Assembly: GCF_001889305.1 (NCBI RefSeq)
Contig: NZ_CP013074.1
Coordinates: forward strand, 1,240,001-1,304,000
Direction of reading: 5' to 3'
Length of the DNA stretch: 64,000 nucleotides
Source of the DNA: Dehalococcoides mccartyi
Lineage (GTDB): Bacteria > Chloroflexota > Dehalococcoidia > Dehalococcoidales > Dehalococcoidaceae
Positions 49,125 through 57,359 of this stretch are shown here, piece after piece. Position 1 is the stretch's first letter. The number at the start of each line of letters is the position of its first letter. The translations under genes were made by a program, and so were the position numbers. The notes below the pieces were generated by a model that was given only the letters and a program-made list of their open reading frames with translations, ran no database searches and was not told the origin of the DNA.

Positions 49125-50195
49125 CTACTTTTTATCCTCGGCAAAAGACTTCTCCAACTCTTCAAAGAGCTGCTTCTGTTTGCGGCTAAGCTTCTCGGGG
49201 GTAACAACGTTCAGGTGAACCATCTCGTCACCGCTGCCAAAGCGATTCAAATGGGGAATACCCTTGCCCTTCAGGACAAAGTATTTGCCATTTTGGCTGC
49301 CAGGGGGTATTTTCAGCTTGTGCTCCGTATTAAGACCCGGCACATTTACTTCAGTGCCCAAAGCCGCTTGGGCAAAATTTATCTTAAGTTCATAAACAAC
49401 ATCATCACCGTCACGTTTGAAATCCGTATGCTCGGCAATGCTTACGTTTATATACACATCTCCTGCTGAAGCGCCCTTGTCACCTACACCACCGTAACCA
49501 TTAAGGCGTATTTGGTTTCCGTCTGCCACGCCGGCGGGTATTTTTACCTGAACAGTCCGTTTGACATATTCTTTACCGGTACCCCGGCATTTAGCACAGG
49601 GTTCGCCGATTATAGTACCCTCGCCACGGCATTTAGGACAGGGAGTTACACTGGTGAAACGCCCGAAAACACTCTTTTGCACCTGATATACCTGCCCTGT
49701 ACCATTACAATTAGTACATTTTACAGGCGAAGTGCCGGCTTTGGCACCGGTACCGCTGCACTCGGTACAATATTCAAGTCTTTCGGTAGTAATTTCTTTT
49801 TCAACACCGGTTGCGGCTTCCTCAAGACTTATCTGTATATCATAGGACATGTCAGGCCCGCGGCGGGGACCACGTTTGGCACCCTGAGTAGCACCGCCAA
49901 AAAAGGTTTCAAAAATACTGCCTAAACCGCCAAAATCAAAGTTTTCAAAGCCGCCCTGTCCAAAAGCATCTGCTCCGGCACTAAACCCAAACCGATCATA
50001 AGCCGCCCGTTTTTCGGGATTGGAAAGAACCTCGTAGGCTTCATTTACTTCTTTGAATTTTTCGGCAGCACCCTCTTCGTGATTACGGTCAGGATGATGC
50101 TTCATAGCCATCTTGCGGAAGGCTTTTTTTATATCTTCGTCAGAAGCACTGCGTTCAATACCCAGTACCTCGTAATAATCTCTTTTATTAACCAT
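49125..50195 (-). CDS. dnaJ: Chaperone protein DnaJ
   Basis: Co-chaperone that delivers clients to DnaK. The 356-residue protein has an N-terminal J domain ([20 protein letters not shown], with the HPD triplet), a Gly/Phe-rich part, four CxxCxGxG zinc repeats ([32 protein letters not shown]) and the C-terminal client-binding domain. ATG 50195 has TATAAT ending 8 bp before it and no ribosome-binding site, so it has its own promoter and a leaderless start. A terminator-like stem separates it from dnaK. Confidence 0.94.
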   Translation of the reverse strand: MVNKRDYYEVLGIERSASDEDIKKAFRKMAMKHHPDRNHEEGAAEKFKEVNEAYEVLSNPEKRAAYDRFGFSAGADAFGQGGFENFDFGGLGSIFETFFGGATQGAKRGPRRGPDMSYDIQISLEEAATGVEKEITTERLEYCTECSGTGAKAGTSPVKCTNCNGTGQVYQVQKSVFGRFTSVTPCPKCRGEGTIIGEPCAKCRGTGKEYVKRTVQVKIPAGVADGNQIRLNGYGGVGDKGASAGDVYINVSIAEHTDFKRDGDDVVYELKINFAQAALGTEVNVPGLNTEHKLKIPPGSQNGKYFVLKGKGIPHLNRFGSGDEMVHLNVVTPEKLSRKQKQLFEELEKSFAEDKK

Positions 50196-50203
50196 AATTT
50201 GTC

Positions 50204-50209
50204 ATTATA
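50204..50209 (-). promoter_or_regulatory. -10 of dnaJ
   Basis: TATAAT on the minus strand (plus ATTATA 50204-50209), ending 8 bp before the dnaJ ATG. The -35 is weak. Confidence 0.45.
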
Positions 50210-50289
50210 ACCTAAATTTTCGTTTTATAAAAATAAACCAACTTAAACAGTGCCAAATTTTATTTGCCGGAAAACTGCCAAATAAAGGC

Positions 50290-50314
50290 GGGAGGGGGCA
50301 TCAAACCCCCTCCC
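50290..50314 (-). terminator. Terminator after dnaK
   Basis: GGGAGGGGG (50290-50298) and CCCCCTCCC (50306-50314), a 9-bp stem with a 7-nt loop; on the minus strand a T-rich run follows (CTTTATTT). Located 33 bp after the dnaK stop. Confidence 0.7.
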
Positions 50315-50346
50315 AGAGGCCGCAGAACCAAATTCCCGGCCTTTAT

Positions 50347-52257
50347 TTAGACTTCGCGGAATTCTCCCTCTACTGTGCCTTCATCGTCAGCCTTTTTGCC
50401 TTCTGCTGAGGGTTCTTCCTGAGCAGAAGCACCCTCTTGCTGCTTACCATAAACAGCGCTGCCAACACTCTGAAGAGCGGTGGAAAGTTCCTGAGTGGTC
50501 TTCTTTATTGCTTCCACATCGGTACCCTGAAGGGCAGTGCGAACGGCCGCTATCTTGCTTTCCAGTTCGGTATTCAGCTCCGCCGGTATCTTGTCCTTGT
50601 TGTCACGCAGGGTCTTTTCGGCATTGTAAGCTAGATTATCCGCCACATTACGGGCTTCTATCTCTTCCTTGCGTTTATTATCCTCAGCGGCATGAGCTTC
50701 CGCCTCGCGAGTCATCTTTTCGACTTCTTCCTTGGAAAGGCCTGAAGAAGCGGTGATAGTTATCTTCTGTTCACGCCCAGTGCCTTTATCTTTGGCTTTG
50801 ACGGAGAGTATACCGTTTGCATCAATGTCAAAGGTCACTTCAATCTGGGGGACGCCGCGGGGGGCGGGTAAAATACCATCCAGCATAAAGCGACCCAGAG
50901 TGCGGTTATCTGCCGCCATGGGGCGTTCACCCTGCAGGACATGGATTTCCACGCTGGGCTGGTTATCAGCCGCGGTAGAAAACACCTGGCTCTTGGAAGT
51001 GGGGATGGTGGTGTTGCGGGTAATGAGGGAAGTGGAAACACCGCCAAGTGTCTCAATGCCCAGAGTCAGGGGGATAACATCCAGCAGGAGTACATCACTT
51101 ACTTCACCCTTAAGCACACCGGCCTGAATGGCAGCACCGATAGCTACCACCTCATCAGGGTTTACACCCTTGTTAGGTTCTTTGCCGAAAAACTCTTTGA
51201 CCTTCTGCTGTACCAGCGGCATACGGGTTTGTCCGCCCACCAGAATAACTTCATTGATTTCTGAGGCAGTTTTGCCCGAATCTTTCAAAGCCTGACGGCA
51301 GGGCTCAAGGCTCTTGTCAACAAGATCCATTACCATCTGTTCCAGCTTTGCACGGGTAAGAATAATATTAAGGTGCTTGGGCCCCGAAGCATCTGCTGTG
51401 ATAAAGGGCAGATTTATTTCTGTCTGCTGAACAGTAGAAAGCTCTATCTTGGCCTTTTCAGCCGCCTCTTTCAGACGCTGCAAAGCAGTCTTGTCTTTGG
51501 AAAGATCAATGCCCTGGTCTTTTTTATATTCAGCTATCAGCCAGTCAATAATCTTCTGGTCAAAGTCATCACCGCCCAGGTGAGTGTCACCAGCAGTGGA
51601 TTTTACCTGGAAAGTGCCTTCGCCCAGTTCCAGTATGGAAATATCAAACGTACCGCCGCCCAAATCATAAACGGCGATAGTTTCGTCTTTCTTCTTATCC
51701 AGACCGTAGGCCAAAGCAGCAGCAGTGGGTTCGTTTATAATCCGCAGAACTTTAAGTCCAGCAATAGCCCCAGCATCCTTGGTTGCCTGACGTTGGGCAT
51801 CGTTGAAGTAAGCCGGTACGGTAATAACCGCTTCGGTTACCTTTTCACCCAAATAAGCTTCCGCATCTGATTTTAGTTTCTGCAAAATCATGGCGGAAAC
51901 TTCGGGGGGGCTGAAATCCTTGTCACCCATAACTACCCGGACTTCGTTATTATTACCCTGAATAACCTTGTAAGGTTTGCGTTTGGCATCTGCCTCCACC
52001 GGCAATTCACGCCCGGCGGGTTCGCCCCATTTGCGTCCCATAAAACGCTTGATGGAATAAACAGTGTTTTCAGGATTTAAAATAGCCTGATTTTTAGCCT
52101 GACGGCCAACAATGCGTTCGCCGTTTTTATTTATCGCCACTACCGAAGGAATAAGGGTGCTGCCTTCGGCAGAAGGAATAACTACCGGCTCGCCGCCCTG
52201 CATGACGGCAACTTCGCTGTTTGTAGTACCAAGATCTATACCAACTACTTTACCCAT
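50347..52257 (-). CDS. dnaK: Chaperone protein DnaK (Hsp70)
   Basis: At 636 residues it has the full Hsp70 layout: [17 protein letters not shown] at the start, [27 protein letters not shown], the linker [16 protein letters not shown], and a C-terminal lid ending in acidic residues (EGEFREV). AGGAGG lies 11 nt before the ATG. Works with GrpE, DnaJ; third gene of the hrcA-grpE-dnaK cluster. Confidence 0.96.
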   Translation of the reverse strand: MGKVVGIDLGTTNSEVAVMQGGEPVVIPSAEGSTLIPSVVAINKNGERIVGRQAKNQAILNPENTVYSIKRFMGRKWGEPAGRELPVEADAKRKPYKVIQGNNNEVRVVMGDKDFSPPEVSAMILQKLKSDAEAYLGEKVTEAVITVPAYFNDAQRQATKDAGAIAGLKVLRIINEPTAAALAYGLDKKKDETIAVYDLGGGTFDISILELGEGTFQVKSTAGDTHLGGDDFDQKIIDWLIAEYKKDQGIDLSKDKTALQRLKEAAEKAKIELSTVQQTEINLPFITADASGPKHLNIILTRAKLEQMVMDLVDKSLEPCRQALKDSGKTASEINEVILVGGQTRMPLVQQKVKEFFGKEPNKGVNPDEVVAIGAAIQAGVLKGEVSDVLLLDVIPLTLGIETLGGVSTSLITRNTTIPTSKSQVFSTAADNQPSVEIHVLQGERPMAADNRTLGRFMLDGILPAPRGVPQIEVTFDIDANGILSVKAKDKGTGREQKITITASSGLSKEEVEKMTREAEAHAAEDNKRKEEIEARNVADNLAYNAEKTLRDNKDKIPAELNTELESKIAAVRTALQGTDVEAIKKTTQELSTALQSVGSAVYGKQQEGASAQEEPSAEGKKADDEGTVEGEFREV

Positions 52258-52292
52258 TTAATTTTTCGTCCTCCTTGTTTATTTAAAGAAAT

Positions 52293-52856
52293 TTATCTCA
52301 TATCCGAATCAGACCGGCAGGGCTGGTTTCCGTTCCCCACCACTACCAGCGAGGTTCTGAGTATCCTATCTCCCACTGTATACCCCCGGCGGGCTTCATG
52401 AAGAATAATTCCTTCCGGTCCGTCTTCACAGGCAACTGCTTCGTGTAAACGGGAATCAAACGGCTCACCGGCCGCCGGAATAGCCTTGACCCCCTGATTA
52501 TCCAGAATAGCTTGAAACTTACGTACTATCAGATCAAGCCCTTCAATAAAAGGCTGGCCGGCAATATCAGCGGGAACAGATGTCAATGCCCGTTCCAAAT
52601 CATCCAGTACCGGCAGTACCAGCATAAAGGCATTTCCTCTGGCCATATCGCTCTGGATATTTCTTTCCTGTTCTATATACCTCTTGTAGTTAACAAATTC
52701 GGCTCTGGCCCTTTTCAAACTGTCCAGATATTCTTCTGAACGTTTCTTTTCCTCTGCCAACTGGGCATTCAGATTTTCCGCTTGGGAATCAGATTTAGCC
52801 TGATTATCTTCAGGGTGTTCACTTCCTTCTTTATCGTGCATTTTTCTATCTGTCAT
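52293..52856 (-). CDS. grpE: Nucleotide exchange factor GrpE
   Basis: The 187-residue protein has a charged N-terminal coiled coil (EEKKRSEEYLDSLKRARAEF), the conserved NYKRYIEQER stretch, and a C-terminal beta domain (GIILHEARRGYTVGDRIL) used to open DnaK's nucleotide site. AGGAAGGT lies just before the ATG. Second gene after hrcA. Confidence 0.93.
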   Translation of the reverse strand: MTDRKMHDKEGSEHPEDNQAKSDSQAENLNAQLAEEKKRSEEYLDSLKRARAEFVNYKRYIEQERNIQSDMARGNAFMLVLPVLDDLERALTSVPADIAGQPFIEGLDLIVRKFQAILDNQGVKAIPAAGEPFDSRLHEAVACEDGPEGIILHEARRGYTVGDRILRTSLVVVGNGNQPCRSDSDMR

Positions 52857-52905
52857 AATACCTTCCTAAATTGAAATAAAAATGCATTACGCACCAAAGG
52901 CGATT

Positions 52906-53943
52906 TTATTCATCCTTGTCAACAGGTGCTTTACCGTAAAGCTCGGCAACCAGAGTGCTCATAACCAGAGACAAATAACTGACCGCTGACAATGCTCTTT
53001 CATAGGCCATACGGGTAGGCCCTATCACTCCAATAGTACCCACTGCTTCGTCCGGTATACCGTACTGGCTGACTATCAGACTGTAATCACGTATCTCAGC
53101 AGAAGCATTTTCTTGCCCGATGTATACCTGCACGCCCCGGTTAAAAGGTGCAGGCGGTGCAATCATCTTGGAAAGCTTTTTCTGCTCAAGCAGCTGCATT
53201 ATCTCCTGAACCCTTTGGTTCTGGTGGAATTCGGGTTGTTCAAGCATATAGTGCAACCCGTCAAAAAACGGCTCACGGCTTTCCTGCTCGTCTTCACCCC
53301 GCATCATCTTTACCAGACTGTCCCTGACTTTGAGTTCATCAGGGTTAAGATTAAAAAGCTTTTGCTCTATCTGGAAACGGGTCAAGCCAGCGTAGGCATC
53401 ATTCAAGCGGTTGGATATAAGCGTAAGCTCGGGCTGGGAAACAGTATCCTCAAAGTTTATAAGCTGCTGCTTTACCTTGGCGCCGCGCAGTATCAACACT
53501 ACCAGCACCAGATTATCCTGCAGGCTGACCAGCTCAATATGATGCACTTTGCCCTGTGTCTGGCGAGGCATGGTGACAACAGCCATGCTCTGTACACGCT
53601 GTGAAAGGACTGCTACCGTCAGGTTCAGCCATTCTTCCATCTCTTTTTCAACCTGATGAAAAAGGTGGCGGATAAGAAACTTGTCATTGGTGGGCAGTTC
53701 CACATCTTTCAGGGATTCCACGTAATAACGATATCCCTTGTCAGCCGGTATACTGCCGGCAGAGTGATGGGGACGGAGAATATACCCCTCGGTTTCCAGC
53801 CGGACTACCTCATTCCGTATAGTGGCAGAACAAATATCCAGACCGCAATCTTCCAGTATGGAAGATGACGAAACCGGCACCGCTTTGGTTATGTACTGCC
53901 TTACTATAGAACGCAGTATTATCTCTGCCCGTGATGTTAGCAC
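52906..53943 (-). CDS. hrcA: Heat-inducible transcription repressor HrcA
   Basis: HrcA binds CIRCE operators and represses chaperone genes. The 345-residue protein begins at GTG 53943 and has an N-terminal winged helix (ILRSIVRQYITKAVPVSSSS, then ATIRNEVVRLETEGYI), followed by a GAF-like domain (GTIGVIGPTRMAYERAL near the C-terminus). It is first in the operon with a CIRCE site just upstream, so it represses its own operon. Confidence 0.94.
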   Translation of the reverse strand: MLTSRAEIILRSIVRQYITKAVPVSSSSILEDCGLDICSATIRNEVVRLETEGYILRPHHSAGSIPADKGYRYYVESLKDVELPTNDKFLIRHLFHQVEKEMEEWLNLTVAVLSQRVQSMAVVTMPRQTQGKVHHIELVSLQDNLVLVVLILRGAKVKQQLINFEDTVSQPELTLISNRLNDAYAGLTRFQIEQKLFNLNPDELKVRDSLVKMMRGEDEQESREPFFDGLHYMLEQPEFHQNQRVQEIMQLLEQKKLSKMIAPPAPFNRGVQVYIGQENASAEIRDYSLIVSQYGIPDEAVGTIGVIGPTRMAYERALSAVSYLSLVMSTLVAELYGKAPVDKDE

Positions 53944-53945
53944 TC
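53937..53945 (-). promoter_or_regulatory. Extra CIRCE half-site on the hrcA start codon
   Basis: GAGTGCTAA on the minus strand, an exact CIRCE half-site and the direct repeat of the CIRCE right arm 11 bp downstream of it. It contains the GTG start of hrcA. Confidence 0.5.
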
Positions 53946-53956
53946 TTGCTACCTCG

Positions 53957-53983
53957 TTAGCACTCTGTTGGTTAGTTTGCTAA
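53957..53983 (-). promoter_or_regulatory. CIRCE operator
   Basis: TTAGCAAAC, a 9-bp spacer, and GAGTGCTAA on the minus strand. The right arm is exact and the left arm matches 7 of 9 of TTAGCACTC. It lies a few bases after the predicted transcription start (near 53986), the classical location for HrcA repression. Confidence 0.85.
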
Positions 53984-53992
53984 TACAGGTAT

Positions 53993-54022
53993 AATTTAGC
54001 ATGACTGCCAATTGGCTGTCAA
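53993..54022 (-). promoter_or_regulatory. Promoter of the hrcA operon
   Basis: TTGACA (plus TGTCAA at 54017-54022), an 18-bp spacer and TAAATT. Just downstream lies the CIRCE site. Confidence 0.6.
54002..54021. promoter_or_regulatory. Near-perfect 20-bp palindrome overlapping the hrcA -35
   Basis: TGAC-T-GCCAATTGGC-T-GTCA; 18 of 20 positions symmetric. It covers part of the hrcA -35 and lies 50 bp before the divergent MBL-gene promoter, so a second regulator could act on both. Confidence 0.45.
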
Positions 54023-54072
54023 GGGTAAAAATGACACCCTGAGGTAAATTATAATAAACCGGCCAGCTTCAA

Positions 54073-54101
54073 TTGACCCTCTGAAAGGGGTCTGATATAA
54101 T
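54073..54101 (+). promoter_or_regulatory. Promoter of the MBL-fold gene
   Basis: TTGACC (54073-54078), a 17-bp spacer, TGA and TATAAT (54096-54101). The -10 ends 8 bp before ATG 54110, so the mRNA is probably leaderless. Confidence 0.7.
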
Positions 54102-54109
54102 TCAGCCAT

Positions 54110-54742
54110 ATGGAAATTAAATGGTTAGGTCACTCGTGCTTCCGCCTTAAAGGCAAAAATACTACTGTAATTACTGATCCGTTTCCCCCGAATCTGGGGT
54201 ATGCGATGGGCAAACAGAGTGCTGAGGTAGTTACTGTAAGCCATGCCCATACCAATCATTCGTTTACCTCAGCTATTGACGGTAATCCCCGCATTGTCAG
54301 CGGACCCGGTGAATATGAAATCGGAGATGTCATCATTCTGGGTCTTTCCACCTTTCACGATGACTCCAAAGGCAGTGAACTGGGTAAAAACACTGTTTAC
54401 CAAATGGAGATAGACGACCTGTCCATCTGCCATCTGGGAGATATCGGCCAGGGGCTGACTGACAGCCAGATTGAAGAGCTGGGACGGGTGGATATACTCC
54501 TTCTGCCGGTTGGCGGCGGAAATGCCATCAGCCCAGGTAAGGCCGCCGAAATCATGCGAAAACTGGAGCCGTCCATTGTTATCCCAATGCACTTTCAGAG
54601 TGATTTATCAACCAGCTCCCTTTTGCCGATAGGCCAGTTTCTAAAGGAAATAGGGTTAAACAGTCTTGAACCCCAAGCAAAGCTGAATATAACCAGAGGC
54701 AATTTGCCTGTTACCACCCAGGTTATGTTACTGCAGCCATAA
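54110..54742 (+). CDS. MBL-fold (metallo-beta-lactamase-like) protein with altered metal motif
   Basis: A 210-residue member of the Lactamase_B_3-type group: MEIKWLGHSCFRLKGKN, ITDPF, then SHAHTNHSF, GPGEYEIGDV, and PMHFQSD near the C-terminus. The metal motif HxHxDH is HAHTNH here (Asp to Asn), so metal binding or catalysis may be changed. Family members include UPF0173-like hydrolases with unknown substrates. It has a near-perfect promoter and no ribosome-binding site. The caspase-like gene follows after 41 bp. Confidence 0.78.
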   Translation: MEIKWLGHSCFRLKGKNTTVITDPFPPNLGYAMGKQSAEVVTVSHAHTNHSFTSAIDGNPRIVSGPGEYEIGDVIILGLSTFHDDSKGSELGKNTVYQMEIDDLSICHLGDIGQGLTDSQIEELGRVDILLLPVGGGNAISPGKAAEIMRKLEPSIVIPMHFQSDLSTSSLLPIGQFLKEIGLNSLEPQAKLNITRGNLPVTTQVMLLQP

Positions 54743-54783
54743 ACACCCGGAAACCAAGAACTGTGCGGGAGAATAAGCGCTGA

Positions 54784-56313
54784 ATGCACTACCTGAAACG
54801 GGTTACCATTTCCCTTATTCTGGCTCTGGGTCTTACCGCAGGGCTTCTTCCCCAAACACCGCTTGCGGCTGCCTCCTCACATGAATACTGGGCGGTAGTA
54901 GTAGGCATATCCGATTACCAGAGAATTACAGATGTAATAGGCCTGGCTAACGGCGCCCAGAAATTTGCTGATTCTCTCAAGGAAGCCTGGGGTGATGACC
55001 ACGTAACGCTGCTGACCAACAGCAACGCAGACAAACACTCTATAAAGTCAGCCCTGGACTGGATGATAAACCAGGAAGATGACAATGATACGGTGGTCTT
55101 TTTCTTTGCCGGACACGGCGACAGCCATTCATATATAGCCCCTTATGATGCTTATTACGCCTCGGAGTGGATTTCCAGCCAGGAGCTTTCAAACTGGCTT
55201 TTGCCGCTGGAGTCTCACTATCAGGCTGTGATACTGGAATCCTGCTACTCAGCCAGCTTTGCAGATGATTTAAACCAGCCAGGGCGTATAATCCTGTATT
55301 CTTCACTTGCTGCGGAAGTTTCCTGGGCGGATGGAGACAGCGGGCTTTTTTCCGGATATATAAATGACGGACTAAGCTATATACCCAATGCAGATATAAA
55401 CAGCGATAACATCATATCTCTGGAAGAGCTTTTTTACTACGCTCAGCCACGTACTACAGACGAATCCCGAATAACTTCCTCTCTTCAGCACCCGTTCCTG
55501 TCGGATGGAATAGGCGGAGAGCTCAGCCTTATCGGCAAACTACTATTAACGACCTCCATACCTATATCAGGCAACTATAACTATCTAATAGTAGACGGCA
55601 GAACCTATTCACTCAGCACCACACAATTTAACTTTACCCCTGGCACAACTCATGAAGTTACCGCTTTAAATATAGAAACCTTTCCTGGTATCCGTTATTT
55701 CTTTAAAAACTGGGCGGATGGAATTACTTCAGCCAGCCGCTCATTTACCAGCGGTGCAAACCTGCAAGCGGTTTATTCGCGCCAGTATCTTTTAACCATA
55801 GACTCCCCTACTTCAGCGGTTACCGGCGGTGGCTGGTATGACCAAAACACATTTGCCAATCTTTCCGCCCCGAATATTGAAGAGGGCGGCATACGCTATA
55901 TATTTACCGGCTGGAGCGGAGATATTACCGGGCCTTTTGAAAGCACCCGCCTTGTGATGGATAAACCAAAGACAGTCAAAGCCAATTACGACACCGAATA
56001 CCGGCTTTTGCTATCTTCGCCCTACGGCACACCTGACGGCGGAGGATGGTATGCCGCAGGCAGCACTGTAAAGCTAAGTGCACCCTCAGCACAAGGGTTT
56101 TTAATCCGCCAGGTATTTGAAAGCTGGAGCGGGGATTACACCGGTACAGATGCAAGTGCAGTCATCACCCTTAGCAAACCAATGAACATAACCGCCAATT
56201 TCAAAGCAGACTATACTTTCCTGTATATTGCCGTTGGATTAGGGGCAGTCATGATAATCTGGCTGATACTGGCAATATCCAAACGCCGCAAGAACTATTA
56301 CAATACTATCTGA
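54784..56313 (+). CDS. Exported caspase-like protein with beta repeats and C-terminal membrane anchor
   Basis: The 509-residue protein starts with a signal peptide (LILALGLTAGLLPQTPLAAA, residues 11-30), then a C14-type caspase domain (~35-230) with H111 in FFFAGHGDS and C154 in LESCYSASF forming the expected His-Cys dyad. About residues 310-480 hold three copies of a Gly/Trp repeat (GWYDQNTFANLSAPNIE, GWSGDITGPF, GGGWYAAGSTVKLSAPSAQ, WSGDYTGTD), the bacterial divergent InlB/Flg-type repeat. A span near 478-498 and a basic tail end it, so the caspase domain faces outside. Substrate is unknown. It could be a surface protease or self-processing adhesin. Confidence 0.82.
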   Translation: MHYLKRVTISLILALGLTAGLLPQTPLAAASSHEYWAVVVGISDYQRITDVIGLANGAQKFADSLKEAWGDDHVTLLTNSNADKHSIKSALDWMINQEDDNDTVVFFFAGHGDSHSYIAPYDAYYASEWISSQELSNWLLPLESHYQAVILESCYSASFADDLNQPGRIILYSSLAAEVSWADGDSGLFSGYINDGLSYIPNADINSDNIISLEELFYYAQPRTTDESRITSSLQHPFLSDGIGGELSLIGKLLLTTSIPISGNYNYLIVDGRTYSLSTTQFNFTPGTTHEVTALNIETFPGIRYFFKNWADGITSASRSFTSGANLQAVYSRQYLLTIDSPTSAVTGGGWYDQNTFANLSAPNIEEGGIRYIFTGWSGDITGPFESTRLVMDKPKTVKANYDTEYRLLLSSPYGTPDGGGWYAAGSTVKLSAPSAQGFLIRQVFESWSGDYTGTDASAVITLSKPMNITANFKADYTFLYIAVGLGAVMIIWLILAISKRRKNYYNTI

Positions 56314-56357
56314 CAAACTATTCCCCGTGTTTGAGAAAAGGACAGCTTAAAGCCCGC

Positions 56358-56855
56358 ATGGAAGCATATTTAGATATTGAAACAACCGGTCTTTCCCCCT
56401 ATCAAGCAGACCTGACAGTCATCGGCATCCACCTGGTAAATGGCAGTTCCATACCGGGGCTGATTCAGTTGGTAGGCAAAGAATGCACCGCAGAGAATGT
56501 CATGCTATCTCTTGCGGGTGCGGATACACTATATACTTATAATGGCAAAGGCTTTGACCTGCCGTTCATTCACCGCAAACTGGGAATAGACCTGAGCCGC
56601 CATTTCAATCACCGTGACCTTATGTTTGACTGCTGGGCTAAAAACCTTAAGGGCGGACTGAAGAAAGTGGAATGTCAATTGGGTATTCCACGCGAGCTGA
56701 CCGAGGTAAATGGTTACGTTGCTGTTCAGCTATGGTGGAACTACATAAACAAGGCTGATACCGGGGCGCTGGAAACATTGCTAGCCTACAACCGTGAAGA
56801 TATAGTAAACCTTAAAACCCTTAAGGACATATTATTAAATAACTGTACCTATTGA
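56358..56855 (+). CDS. RNase H-fold 3'-5' exonuclease-like protein (YprB-type)
   Basis: From ATG 56358 it is 165 residues and begins MEAYLDIETTGLSPYQ, with Asp/Glu of exonuclease motif I (DIETTGL). A second acidic site is NGKGFDLPFIHRK and a third is YNREDIVNLKTL. This is the predicted RNase H-like fold (PF13482). An in-frame TTG at 56331 adds nine residues. No partner helicase is present. It follows the caspase-like gene by 44 bp (17 bp if the TTG is used). DNA or RNA substrate is unknown. Confidence 0.75.
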   Translation: MEAYLDIETTGLSPYQADLTVIGIHLVNGSSIPGLIQLVGKECTAENVMLSLAGADTLYTYNGKGFDLPFIHRKLGIDLSRHFNHRDLMFDCWAKNLKGGLKKVECQLGIPRELTEVNGYVAVQLWWNYINKADTGALETLLAYNREDIVNLKTLKDILLNNCTY

Positions 56856-56880
56856 CTGGCAGGTGAGTCCTAACTATAAT
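56852..56880 (+). promoter_or_regulatory. Promoter of the 41-residue membrane peptide gene
   Basis: TTGACT (56852-56857), a 17-bp spacer and TATAAT (56875-56880), with a second TATAAT at 56885-56890. Confidence 0.7.
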
Positions 56881-56910
56881 CATCTATAATTTAGTTTTGG
56901 AGGCGTAAAT

Positions 56911-57036
56911 ATGGAATGGTATGAAATCCTTCTTATTGTGGTTGTACTCTGGGCAGTAGGTCACACTTACATGGATATGCAGATTAAGAAACAGGTTGAA
57001 AAACTCCAGAAAGAGTTTAATTCCCACAAACATTAA
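56911..57036 (+). CDS. 41-residue single-span membrane peptide
   Basis: ATG 56911 with GGAGG 7 nt upstream encodes MEWYEILLIVVVLWAVGHTY followed by a charged helix (MDMQIKKQVEKLQKEF) and ends HKH. One N-terminal span is clear. It has its own strong promoter (56852-56880) and a terminator (57058-57085), so it is a complete gene of one small protein. Function is unknown. Confidence 0.75.
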   Translation: MEWYEILLIVVVLWAVGHTYMDMQIKKQVEKLQKEFNSHKH

Positions 57037-57057
57037 TTGGTTTTTGGTTTTGTCTAT

Positions 57058-57085
57058 AAGGCCGGATTTTCCCGGCCTTTCTTTA
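57058..57085 (+). terminator. Terminator after the small membrane peptide
   Basis: AAGGCCGG (57058-57065) and CCGGCCTT (57072-57079), a 6-nt loop, then TTCTTTATT. Confidence 0.8.
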
Positions 57086-57289
57086 TTCCATTAAAGTCTG
57101 TTTCAGGCCGATATCCTCACCCCCCAGTTTGCCATTTCAGACGTTTTTCTTTTCTTTTCAGCCTAACTCTTTGCCGTCATTCAAAATGTCCAGTTTTATC
57201 CTGTAGCCATTTTCAGACGCTTGTTCTTACTTTATGTAGAGTTTGTAAATCTTAAATCATTCCAAATTTAATATTCCATCCAAAATATA

Positions 57290-57315
57290 AGAGCCCCCCG
57301 TTTCCGGGGGGCTCT
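57290..57315 (-). terminator. Terminator of the surface-protein gene
   Basis: AGAGCCCCCCG and CGGGGGGCTCT form an 11-bp stem with a 4-nt loop, 45 bp after the stop on the minus strand. A T-tract on both sides allows two-way use. Confidence 0.8.
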
Positions 57316-57359
57316 TTGGTTACTTTCGGACCGTTAGTCCATTTTCACTTTGTAGTTTA

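Larger units (their letters stand above)
57037..57359. other. 323-bp gap between convergent transcripts
   Basis: Holds the terminator of the 41-residue gene (57058-57085) and the terminator of the minus-strand surface-protein gene (57290-57315). The rest is AT-rich, without a credible gene. Confidence 0.6.

Noticed and set aside
57037-57255. 72-codon frame after the small membrane peptide
   Set aside because: It overlaps a terminator, has no ribosome-binding site and is rich in Phe, Ser, Leu and Cys like random AT-rich sequence.
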